Shown here: positions 1-6,052 of the stretch, in pieces | How the letters are laid out: each line of letters starts with the position of its first letter | Position numbering within the stretch: the stretch's first letter is position 1 | NCBI GenBank assembly: GCA_030531285.1 | Contig: JAUNNW010000043.1 | Span: forward strand, 1-10,353 | Reading direction: 5' to 3' | DNA length: 10,353 nucleotides | Origin: Synergistaceae bacterium | GTDB taxonomy: Bacteria > Synergistota > Synergistia > Synergistales > Synergistaceae | Notes under the pieces: model-generated | Database searches by the model: none | Seen by the model: only the letters and a program-made list of their open reading frames with translations | What the model was told of the DNA's origin: nothing | Made by a program: the position numbers and the translations under genes

Positions 1-1056
1 GGCGCAGAGATTGCCGAGCCCTGTTTCGCGGTTTCTTACAAGTCTTATTCCGCCGGTGTCTCTGTCGGAAAGTTCAAAGGCAGTATGTCCGGTCTTTTTT
101 GAAAGACGTTGTTCCAGCTTTTTGCGCAGTGCGGCGATATAATCGGCAACTTTGCCATCCTTGCCTGCATAACTGCTGACAAGTTCCGAACTGAATTTTC
201 CATCCGGCGTTATCGTGAGTTTTCCGACATATGCAAAACGTGTTCCGGTCGAGGTCAGCAGCACGTCTTTATTGTCCCTGTTTTTGCAGATTTCATGCGG
301 AATAGTGTGATGGTCGTGTCCGTCAAGCACAACGTCTATGCCGTAACTGTTTCGAATCAGCAGGCGTGAATTGAATTTGCTTTCACTGTCGCCGAGATGG
401 GAGAGCAGTATAACGTAATCCGCACCCTTTCGCCTGCATTCGTTGACGTATTCCTGAACGGTTTTTGCAAGCCCTTCGACCGACGCGCGTCTTCCGCCGA
501 AGAAGCTGTAGACTGTTTTGCCGTTTTCTTTGAAAAAATCGGGTCTTGCTGAAGTGTACGTATCCGGCGTTGTAACGCCGATAAAAGCAATCTTTTTGCC
601 GCCGAGCTGTTTTATCGCGTACGGCTTTGTTTTTGCCAGTGCGTTTGTTTTTGTTCCGGAATACGTTATGTTGCAGTTCAGGCACTGTACGGCCAGCCTG
701 TCCAAAAAAACTGACAGCTGTTCGAGTCCGTAGTCAAATTCATGATTGCCGAGAGTCATGTAATCGTAACCTGCATGATTGAATATATCGACTGTATCCA
801 TGCCTTTTGAAAGGGTGCAGAGAGGATCGCCCTGTATTATATCCCCGTTGTCTACGAGCAGGACGTGCCTGTTCTGCTCCTTGAGGTCTTTTTTCATTGC
901 CGTAATTCCGGCATAGCCTATGTTTGTGTCAACGGCGCTGTGAACATCGTTTGTGTAAAGTATGACAATATTATTGCTCTTTTCTGCGCAGAATGCCGCT
1001 GTGCAGAGTATTATGGGCAGCAGCAAAGCGGCTGCGAAACGCTTAATAAAGTTCAT
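1..1056 (-). CDS. Secreted 5'-nucleotidase / metallophosphoesterase (UshA/YfkN-like), 3' end outside window
   Basis: The 352 visible codons are open from ATG 1056-1054 to the left edge. Residues 1-24 form a Sec signal peptide (basic start, Leu/Ala/Ile core, probable cut after Ala24), so the enzyme acts outside the cytoplasm. The calcineurin-like metallophosphatase domain shows its metal-binding blocks in order: YTNDVH at 34-39, DNGDIIQG at 69-76, GNHEFDYG at 103-110, SHLGD at 219-223 and DGHDHH at 245-250. Near the edge, RETGLGN resembles the start of the 5'-nucleotidase C-terminal substrate-binding domain, so much of that domain is missing here. The family hydrolyses nucleotides, UDP-sugars or cyclic nucleotides, usually for phosphate or nucleoside salvage; the exact substrate cannot be read. 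GGAGG lies 9 bases before the ATG, and the gene has its own promoter. It is divergent from the permease operon, with no clear functional link. Confidence 0.93.
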   Translation of the reverse strand, partial: MNFIKRFAAALLLPIILCTAAFCAEKSNNIVILYTNDVHSAVDTNIGYAGITAMKKDLKEQNRHVLLVDNGDIIQGDPLCTLSKGMDTVDIFNHAGYDYMTLGNHEFDYGLEQLSVFLDRLAVQCLNCNITYSGTKTNALAKTKPYAIKQLGGKKIAFIGVTTPDTYTSARPDFFKENGKTVYSFFGGRRASVEGLAKTVQEYVNECRRKGADYVILLSHLGDSESKFNSRLLIRNSYGIDVVLDGHDHHTIPHEICKNRDNKDVLLTSTGTRFAYVGKLTITPDGKFSSELVSSYAGKDGKVADYIAALRKKLEQRLSKKTGHTAFELSDRDTGGIRLVRNRETGLGNLCA

Positions 1057-1086
1057 GGCAAACGCCTCCGTGTCGTTTTAATCACA

Positions 1087-1115
1087 ATTATACCTTCTGT
1101 ATGTAAAATAGGCAA
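1087..1115 (-). promoter_or_regulatory. Promoter of the 5'-nucleotidase gene
   Basis: Read on the minus strand, TTGCCT (1115-1110) is followed after exactly 17 bases by TATAAT (1092-1087), a perfect -10 box. Transcription would start near 1080, giving a leader of about 25 bases that contains GGAGG before the ATG at 1056. Confidence 0.72.
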
Positions 1116-1124
1116 AAAACGATA

Positions 1125-1153
1125 TTGACGAAGGAGAATTAAGTCAATAATAT
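1125..1153 (+). promoter_or_regulatory. Promoter of the permease-thioredoxin operon
   Basis: TTGACG (1125-1130) and TAATAT (1148-1153) are separated by 17 bases; the -35 matches consensus at five of six positions and the -10 at four of six. Transcription would start near 1160, about 35 bases before the permease ATG. The -35 boxes of this promoter and of the opposite one are only 9 bases apart, so the two may compete or share a regulator. No clear palindromic operator was seen between them. Confidence 0.55.
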
Positions 1154-1193
1154 AGGAGACGAAGACAATCGCAAACAGTTGCGGGGTGAAATT

Positions 1194-2186
1194 ATGCGGA
1201 CGATTATCCAAAATCAGCTGCTTAAAATGGACTGGCTGGACGCGCTTGCCGCACGTCTGCTTGCCGCCTGCGGAATTGACGTAAGCGGACGGCTTGGCGG
1301 AAGTCTGCGCTTTTTTGTTTACGACAGCATAAAAATTTTGCTGCTGCTCTGCACGCTGATTTTCGTCATATCGCTCATACAGAGCTATTTTCCGCCGGAA
1401 AGAAGCAGACGGATATTAAGCCGTTTCGGCGGTCTTGCGGCAAGCCTCTGCGCGGCACTGCTCGGCACTGTTACACCGTTCTGCTCCTGCTCGTCAATTC
1501 CGATTTTCATCGGTTTTACGGCGGCAGGTCTGCCCTTACAGGTGACTTTCTCTTTTTTGATTTCCTCACCTATGGTTGACGTTGGTTCTCTTGTGCTGCT
1601 TGCCTCGGTTTTCGGCTGGAAAATCTCGCTTCTGTACGTGTTTTCGGGGCTTGTCATTGCAGTCTGCGGAGGTGCCTTTATAGGATTTCTGAAACTTGAA
1701 AACGAAGTGGAGGAGTACATACGCAGCGCAAAAATCTTTGAAACTCCCCAGGCAGAGCTGCGCTTTTCGGGCAGGCTTGATTTTGCCGCGGAGCAGACGT
1801 CCGCAACGGCAAAAAGACTTTTGCCGTATGTCTTAGCGGGAGTTGCGATCGGTGCCTTTATCCACAACTGGATTCCGGAAGAATTTGTAGTGCGCCTTCT
1901 CGGCAGCAGAAATCCGTTTGGTGTAATTTTGGCGGCGCTTATCGGTATTCCGATGTATGCTGACATATTCGGCACAATTCCGATTGCCGAAGCCCTGCTT
2001 GCCAAAGGAGCGCTGCTCGGTGTTGTGCTTTCCTTTATGATGGCGGTTACGACCCTTTCCCTGCCTTCGCTTGTTATGCTGCGCAAAGCTGTAAAACCCA
2101 GGCTGCTTGCTGTTTTTATTGCAATATGCACAATCGGAATTATTGTCTCCGGATACGTTTTCAATGCGGTTCAAAAACTTTTATAG
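1194..2186 (+). CDS. ArsP-type permease (ArsP_1 / DUF318-like), putative metal, metalloid or organoarsenical exporter
   Basis: A 330-residue integral membrane protein with about eight hydrophobic segments in two halves, split by a charged loop at about 168-208. The diagnostic block is TPFCSCSS at 94-101, with Cys97 and Cys99 beside a membrane segment, followed by SSPM at 124-127. The second half carries GIPMYADIFG at 251-260 and LSLPSLVMLRK at 288-298. This arrangement is typical of the ArsP_1 permeases, which include trivalent methylarsenical exporters and a relative described as a Cu/Zn efflux protein; the substrate here is unknown. ATG 1194 is chosen because GGGGTGA lies 4 bases before it. 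An in-frame TTG at 1179 would add five residues but its nearest GGAG is over 20 bases away. It is the first gene of the operon, and its stop is followed at once by the next ribosome site. Confidence 0.85.
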   Translation: MRTIIQNQLLKMDWLDALAARLLAACGIDVSGRLGGSLRFFVYDSIKILLLLCTLIFVISLIQSYFPPERSRRILSRFGGLAASLCAALLGTVTPFCSCSSIPIFIGFTAAGLPLQVTFSFLISSPMVDVGSLVLLASVFGWKISLLYVFSGLVIAVCGGAFIGFLKLENEVEEYIRSAKIFETPQAELRFSGRLDFAAEQTSATAKRLLPYVLAGVAIGAFIHNWIPEEFVVRLLGSRNPFGVILAALIGIPMYADIFGTIPIAEALLAKGALLGVVLSFMMAVTTLSLPSLVMLRKAVKPRLLAVFIAICTIGIIVSGYVFNAVQKLL

Positions 2187-2197
2187 GAGGTGAGACA

Positions 2198-2689
2198 ATG
2201 AAGAAAACGTTTTGCGTGATAATTTTAACTGCGCTTGTGACCGGATGTTTCTGCGGAAGCGTCCCTGCGACGGAGAAACCGGCTTACGATTTCTCGCTTG
2301 AAACGAAAGAAGCGCTGAACTTTGAAAAACTGCTGAAAACAGGGCTGCCGGTCATTGCCGATTACGGCTCGGAAGGCTGCGGACCCTGCAGAAAAATGTA
2401 CCCTGCGCTTGAGAAAACAAACGCAAAATACAAGGGCAGGGCATTCGTCAAATTTGCCGACGTCTGGAAGCACCGCAAAGCGGCGGGCGATATGCCGCTT
2501 CAGGTTATACCCACGCAGTTTTTCTTCACTGCGGAAGGAAAGCCCCTTGTACCGTCCGAAAAACTGGCAAAGAAATTCAAATTTCTCATGTACGAAGGCA
2601 AAGACGGAAAGCATGCGCTTACCGCGCACCAGGGAGGGCTTTCAGAGGCAGACTTTGACGAAATTCTTAAGGAGCTCGGCGTAAAATAA
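2198..2689 (+). CDS. Thioredoxin-like lipoprotein
   Basis: A 163-residue protein with a signal peptide ending in a lipobox, Val14-Thr-Gly-Cys17, so it should be lipid-anchored at Cys17 and face away from the cytoplasm. The rest is a thioredoxin fold: CGPC at 61-64 after a strand (VIADYGSEG), and a Val-Ile-Pro-Thr turn at 103-106 giving the expected cis-proline, Pro105. Such proteins reduce disulfides or move thiol electrons outside the membrane. The start at 2198 follows AGGAGGTGA, which overlaps the permease stop; an in-frame ATG at 2126 lies inside the permease gene and would bury the signal peptide. Its stop overlaps the next start (TAATG), so it is probably co-translated with the CcdA-like protein, its likely electron donor. 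A second cysteine, Cys19, sits just after the lipidation site. A periplasmic thioredoxin with a general role cannot be excluded. Confidence 0.88.
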   Translation: MKKTFCVIILTALVTGCFCGSVPATEKPAYDFSLETKEALNFEKLLKTGLPVIADYGSEGCGPCRKMYPALEKTNAKYKGRAFVKFADVWKHRKAAGDMPLQVIPTQFFFTAEGKPLVPSEKLAKKFKFLMYEGKDGKHALTAHQGGLSEADFDEILKELGVK

Positions 2690-3378
2690 TGGAAGTCCTG
2701 CTTGAACGGCTTGCGGAAACTGTTTCGGCAAATGCGTGGCTTGCGCCTGTCTCGGCACTTTTTGCAGGGATGCTTGCCTCGCTTATGCCGTGCTCACTGC
2801 CCTCAATTCCGCTTATAATAGCGTACGTCGGCGGCACCGCGGAAAGAAACGGCAGAAAAGCGCTGCTGCTTTCGCTCGTTTTTGCGCTCGGAAACGCCGT
2901 TTTATTTGTCATTATGGCTTTGACAGCCGTGTTTGCCGGAAAACTGCTCGGCGTCTATTCACGCGGCTGGCTGCTGTTTCTTGCGCTGCTCATGTTTGCA
3001 ATGACGCTTCAGCTCTGGGGAATTGCAAATTTCATTCCCTCGCTCAACCTGATTTCAAAAAGCAGGCTGACAGGCAGCGTGGGGGCATTTGCCGCCGGAA
3101 TTCTTGCCGGAATATTCTCCTCGCCCTGCTCAACGCCTGTGCTGATAGCGCTTTTGTCGGTAATTGCGGCGGAAGGCAGTATTGTGCGCGGAACGGTGCT
3201 TATGCTGTTTTACGCGCTGGGACACGGCTTTTTGGCGGTGCTTGCGGGCACCTCGCTCGGTTTTGTACAGAAGCTCAGCGCGAGCAGCCGTTACAAAACG
3301 TTTTCAAGGCTGTTCAGCCATGCTGCCGGTTTTGTAATTTTGATAACCGGAATATACATGCTTTACCTTGCATTTTAA
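2689..3378 (+). CDS. CcdA/DsbD-beta-type transmembrane electron-transfer protein
   Basis: A 229-residue protein with six hydrophobic segments, the size of a stand-alone CcdA. Its two halves each contain the family signature: MPCSLPSIPL at 33-42 and SSPCSTPVL at 144-152. Cys35 and Cys147 are the expected redox pair within the first and fourth membrane segments. The family takes electrons from cytoplasmic thioredoxin and hands them to a thioredoxin-like domain on the other side, for cytochrome c maturation or disulfide reduction. No cytochrome c assembly genes are nearby. Instead it lies between an exported CxxC lipoprotein and a cytoplasmic CxxC protein, which fit as acceptor and donor. The ATG overlaps the upstream stop by one base, and the nearest GGAG (2671-2674) is 14 bases back, so translational coupling is likely. 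Confidence 0.88.
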   Translation: MEVLLERLAETVSANAWLAPVSALFAGMLASLMPCSLPSIPLIIAYVGGTAERNGRKALLLSLVFALGNAVLFVIMALTAVFAGKLLGVYSRGWLLFLALLMFAMTLQLWGIANFIPSLNLISKSRLTGSVGAFAAGILAGIFSSPCSTPVLIALLSVIAAEGSIVRGTVLMLFYALGHGFLAVLAGTSLGFVQKLSASSRYKTFSRLFSHAAGFVILITGIYMLYLAF

Positions 3379-3401
3379 TTCATACAAAAGGAGTGACTGA
3401 T

Positions 3402-3746
3402 ATGTTCGGATTTAAACTTGGAAAGAAAAACGAGCCGTCATGCTGCTGTTCATGCGAAAAAGCGGCGGAAGCGGTTTCTGAAGCAGTGTCGGGAAAAATT
3501 AAAAGCATTACCGTACTTGGTGCTGACGGCTGCACAAACTGCCACACGCTGCTTGAGCGTGTGAAAGAAGCAGTTTCAGCCCTTGGACTTGAAATTCAGC
3601 CCGGCTTTGAAACAGACATGAAGAAGATAATCGGCTATGGTGCAATGGGAATGCCTGGACTTGTAATCAACGAAAAGCTTGTTTCCGCCGGCAGACTGTT
3701 GAAAACACAGGATATAATCAAAATACTTGGAAATATAACGGAATAA
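3402..3746 (+). CDS. Small thioredoxin-fold protein (redox-active disulfide protein 2 / Thioredoxin_3 type)
   Basis: A 114-residue protein with no signal peptide or membrane segment, so probably cytoplasmic. From about residue 34 it has a minimal thioredoxin/glutaredoxin fold: a strand ITVLGADG, the redox pair Cys44-Thr-Asn-Cys47 at a helix start, Met84-Pro85 as the cis-proline turn, then a final helix. This pattern fits the small redox-active disulfide protein 2 family. The first 20 residues add a separate cysteine cluster, Cys14, Cys15, Cys16 and Cys18, after a Lys-rich start; it may bind metal or thiols, but that is inference. AAGGAG lies 8 bases before the ATG, and the gene starts 23 bases after the ccdA-like stop. 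As last gene of the operon it is the natural cytoplasmic partner of the CcdA-like protein, or it may hand a thiol-bound substrate to the permease. Confidence 0.85.
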   Translation: MFGFKLGKKNEPSCCCSCEKAAEAVSEAVSGKIKSITVLGADGCTNCHTLLERVKEAVSALGLEIQPGFETDMKKIIGYGAMGMPGLVINEKLVSAGRLLKTQDIIKILGNITE

Positions 3747-3761
3747 AACTGCCCTAAAATA

Positions 3762-3803
3762 AAAATATCCCCCCGTTTTGGGGGATATTTTGCCGTCTTT
3801 TTT
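3762..3803. terminator. Intrinsic terminator working in both directions
   Basis: A 12-bp perfect stem (3762-3773 with 3780-3791) closes a 6-base loop. On the plus strand it is followed, after a short GC-containing spacer, by a run of six T (3798-3803) ending the permease operon. On the minus strand it is followed by TTTTATTTTA, which would end the convergent carD-like transcript. The T run abuts the carD-like stop codon. Confidence 0.85.
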
Positions 3804-4322
3804 CTAACCGTATATTCTGTTAAGCGCTTCGTCCCTGTCTATTCCGAAAACGTAGACCAGTTCGTCTGAAACAAGCTTTTCAGCCGCGGCAAGAATCCTT
3901 CTGTCACAGTCAATAAAATGTCTGCCTATTGCTTTCTGCTGCAGTTTATGTTCCCTGAGTGCCCGTGCAAGACGCACCATATCGGCAAGAGAGCCTGTCT
4001 TCATCAACTCTTCAAAACTGACAAGCCTCTCTTTGGCGCTGTTTATCCACAGCAGAGGTTCATCTTTTGCGCAATTCACGGCAGCTGTGAGCTGTTTTTT
4101 GTCAAAAATTCTGCGTATCAGCAAATCCAGACTGTCTGCATCAGCGGGAACGTAAAACTTTGTCGCCTTGGCAGCGAAAACAGGTTCGAGCGTATAGTAA
4201 AGCTTCTGCGAATCCCCGAAAGTCCGTTCTTCCGCAGAACTGATTTTGCATACTCCGTAGCGGCGGTATAAAACAGTTTCGCCGACGGAGAACTTGATTT
4301 CTGATGTTTCGGTATCTGACAT
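3804..4322 (-). CDS. CarD/CdnL-type transcriptional regulator
   Basis: A 172-residue protein. The N-terminal RNA polymerase-interacting domain (about 9-62) has the hallmark start FSVGETVLYRRYGVCKI, then LYYTLEPVF and a strand ending FYVPAD, as in CarD, CdnL and the TRCF interaction domain. The rest is helical: Leu-Trp92-Ile-Asn starts the helix that in mycobacterial CarD carries the tryptophan wedged into the upstream edge of the open promoter. It is followed by EELMKTG, VRLARALRE and AAAEKLVSDEL, all matching the usual C-terminal layout. Such proteins bind the RNA polymerase beta subunit and stabilise or tune open complexes; they are not sequence-specific repressors. GGGTGA lies 4 bases before the ATG. 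The gene has its own promoter, is convergent with the permease operon and divergent from the MATE gene. Whether it is the genome's only CarD cannot be told here. Confidence 0.88.
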   Translation of the reverse strand: MSDTETSEIKFSVGETVLYRRYGVCKISSAEERTFGDSQKLYYTLEPVFAAKATKFYVPADADSLDLLIRRIFDKKQLTAAVNCAKDEPLLWINSAKERLVSFEELMKTGSLADMVRLARALREHKLQQKAIGRHFIDCDRRILAAAEKLVSDELVYVFGIDRDEALNRIYG

Positions 4323-4393
4323 AATTTCACCCTGGTCGTTCTGGTATTGCGGACACGCTGTACGGCGCGGATGGCAACAGTCCGCACAGTGAT

Positions 4394-4422
4394 ATACTAA
4401 CTCATTTCGGTAAAATTTTCAA
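4394..4422 (-). promoter_or_regulatory. Promoter of the carD-like gene
   Basis: On the minus strand TTGAAA (4422-4417) is followed after 17 bases by TAGTAT (4399-4394). Transcription would begin near 4387, leaving a leader of about 65 bases before the ATG. No strong hairpin was found in that leader. Confidence 0.55.
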
Positions 4423-4487
4423 ACGCTGTGACAGAATTTTCCGAAAAAATAAGTAAAAAATACGATTTCGCGGCAAAGTTTTTGGAC

Positions 4488-4493
4488 TATAAT
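4488..4493 (+). promoter_or_regulatory. -10 box of the MATE gene promoter
   Basis: A perfect TATAAT. The region 16-17 bases upstream (about 4465-4471, ATTTCGC) is a weak -35, so an activator or an alternative contact may help. Transcription would start near 4500, giving a leader of only about 34 bases to the chosen start. An ATG at 4492 overlaps this box and cannot be the start if the promoter is real. Confidence 0.5.
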
Positions 4494-4533
4494 GCAGACA
4501 TTGAGAAAAACAGACGAAGGGGGGATGGCACAG

Positions 4534-5895
4534 ATGACGCTTTTTTTGGAAGACTCAATTCCGCAGGGCTATCTCTTTTCAAAACGTGACATACGAAATC
4601 TTGTCATTCCGCTTATTTTGGAACAGCTGCTCGGCATAACCGTAGGCATGCTGGACTCCATCATGGTTTCCTACGCCGGTGAAGCGGCGGTTTCAGGCGT
4701 TTCGCTTGTAGACAGCGTATTTATACTGATTCAGCAAATGTTTGCCGCTTTGGCGGCGGGCGGGGCGGTTGTCGCCGGCCAGTATCTCGGCATGGACAAC
4801 AAACAGAAAGCCTGCCGCTCGGTCAACCAGCTGCTTATCGTCACAGCTCTGGCAGGGTTTGCGGTGACGCTATTCCTGTACTCCTTGCGAGGTTTTCTGC
4901 TTGACTCAGTTTTTGGAAAAATAACGCCTGCCGTCCGTTCGTCGGCGGACGTGTATCTGCTTATAACCTCCGCATCGGTACCCTTTATGACCTGCTTCCT
5001 CACGGCATTTGCAGTTTTCCGCGCTCAGGGCGACTCAAAACTGTCGCTCAGAATTTCTGTAGTTATGAACGTTATAAACCTTTTCGGCAACGCGCTGCTT
5101 GTCTACGGCTTCAAAATGGGAACGGCCGGTGTTGCGATTCCGACGCTTGTTTCACGTATGGCGGGCGCTGTTATATGTTTGCGTTACCTACTCAGACAGC
5201 ACAGAACGCTGCACATTTCGCTGCCGTTCCGCTTCGTAATAGAAAGAAAAATGCTCCACAACATTCTTTACATAGGAGTGCCTAACGGTTTTGAAAGCTT
5301 TATGTTCAACTTCGGCAAAATTATACTGCTCTCGCTCGTTGCGGAATTCGGAACGGCATCCATAGCTGCAAACGCAATAGGCAACAACTTCGGACTGTAT
5401 CAGGTGCTGCCCGGATTGGCGATCAGTCTCGCTATGGTAACGGTTGTTTCGCGCTGCGCAGGCGCGGCTGACATTGAACAGGCCCGTTTCTACACGAAAC
5501 GGCTGATGAAAATGAGCACGGTGTACTGCAGCCTTGCCACGCTGCTTGTCTTTGCGCTGAGCTGGCCGGTGCTTAAAATATACAATGTCTCCGCGGAAGC
5601 GAACAAACTCGCATTGATAATAACGGCGATACACGGCATAGGTACCTTCTTCACCTACACGCCCTCCTTTGTACTGCCGAACGCGCTCCGCTCCGCAAAC
5701 GACGTCAAATACTGCCTAATAATATCCTCAGTCTCCATGTGGTTTGCGAGAGTCGGCGGCAGCTACGTGCTTGCGAGCTGGTTCGGCATGGGAGTCATAG
5801 GCGTATGGCTTGCAATGCAGCTTGACTGGATATTCCGCAGCATTTACTTTGTCCGCCGTTTCAAAGGCGACGAATGGCACTCAATCAGACTGTAA
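4534..5895 (+). CDS. MATE family efflux transporter
   Basis: A 453-residue membrane protein, the usual MATE length, with about twelve hydrophobic segments in two related halves. The N-terminal segment reads VIPLILEQLLGITVGMLDSI (24-43), then SYAGEAAVSGVSLVDS, the classic MATE opening; Pro26 and Asp41 are at the positions expected for the conserved proline and acidic residue of helix 1. Family members export drugs, dyes or metabolites in exchange for Na+ or H+; the substrate cannot be predicted. Three in-frame ATGs exist. ATG 4492 overlaps the -10 box; ATG 4525 touches the purine run; ATG 4534 lies 10 bases after AGGGGG (4518-4523) and is preferred. It is a single-gene unit. No hairpin terminator was seen after the stop, so some read-through into the downstream gene is possible. 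Confidence 0.92.
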   Translation: MTLFLEDSIPQGYLFSKRDIRNLVIPLILEQLLGITVGMLDSIMVSYAGEAAVSGVSLVDSVFILIQQMFAALAAGGAVVAGQYLGMDNKQKACRSVNQLLIVTALAGFAVTLFLYSLRGFLLDSVFGKITPAVRSSADVYLLITSASVPFMTCFLTAFAVFRAQGDSKLSLRISVVMNVINLFGNALLVYGFKMGTAGVAIPTLVSRMAGAVICLRYLLRQHRTLHISLPFRFVIERKMLHNILYIGVPNGFESFMFNFGKIILLSLVAEFGTASIAANAIGNNFGLYQVLPGLAISLAMVTVVSRCAGAADIEQARFYTKRLMKMSTVYCSLATLLVFALSWPVLKIYNVSAEANKLALIITAIHGIGTFFTYTPSFVLPNALRSANDVKYCLIISSVSMWFARVGGSYVLASWFGMGVIGVWLAMQLDWIFRSIYFVRRFKGDEWHSIRL

Positions 5896-5946
5896 TTTGA
5901 AAGCGCCTGACAAATGAAAAACCGCAGTAAAAAAACTAAGTATTTA

Positions 5947-5955
5947 TGCTATAAT
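5947..5955 (+). promoter_or_regulatory. Extended -10 promoter of the Synergist-CTERM protein gene
   Basis: TGC followed by a perfect TATAAT (5950-5955) makes an extended -10 element. The -35 position (5927-5932, GTAAAA) is poor, as is common with extended -10 promoters. Transcription would start near 5962, giving a leader of about 90 bases. That leader holds two near copies of ATGAAACA but no clear riboswitch fold. Confidence 0.6.
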
Positions 5956-6052
5956 ACAGAATGAAACATGAAATACGCTGATATGAAACACGGGGAAAAG
6001 CTTGCGTGTCAAGTTTGGTAATTGCTCCTTATATTTTGCGGAGGTGGGTATC

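Noticed and set aside
109..1128. Plus-strand open frames of 71-87 codons
   Set aside because: They lie opposite the clear 5'-nucleotidase gene and have no supporting signals.
1385..2164. 259-codon open frame on the minus strand
   Set aside because: It lies fully inside the permease gene, is Ser/Thr/Pro-rich with no domain or ribosome site, and is a shadow of the coding frame.
2126..2197. Upstream ATG extension of the thioredoxin-like lipoprotein
   Set aside because: It lies inside the permease gene and would put 24 residues before the lipoprotein signal; ATG 2198 has a near-perfect ribosome site.
2736..3746. 336-codon open frame in the phase of the small thioredoxin-fold protein
   Set aside because: The upstream part overlaps the CcdA-like gene out of phase and gives Cys/Arg-rich nonsense. 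Only the part from ATG 3402, with its own ribosome site, is real. It is not a fusion.
4492..4533. Upstream starts for the MATE gene
   Set aside because: ATG 4492 overlaps the -10 box, and ATG 4525 touches the purine run with no spacing.
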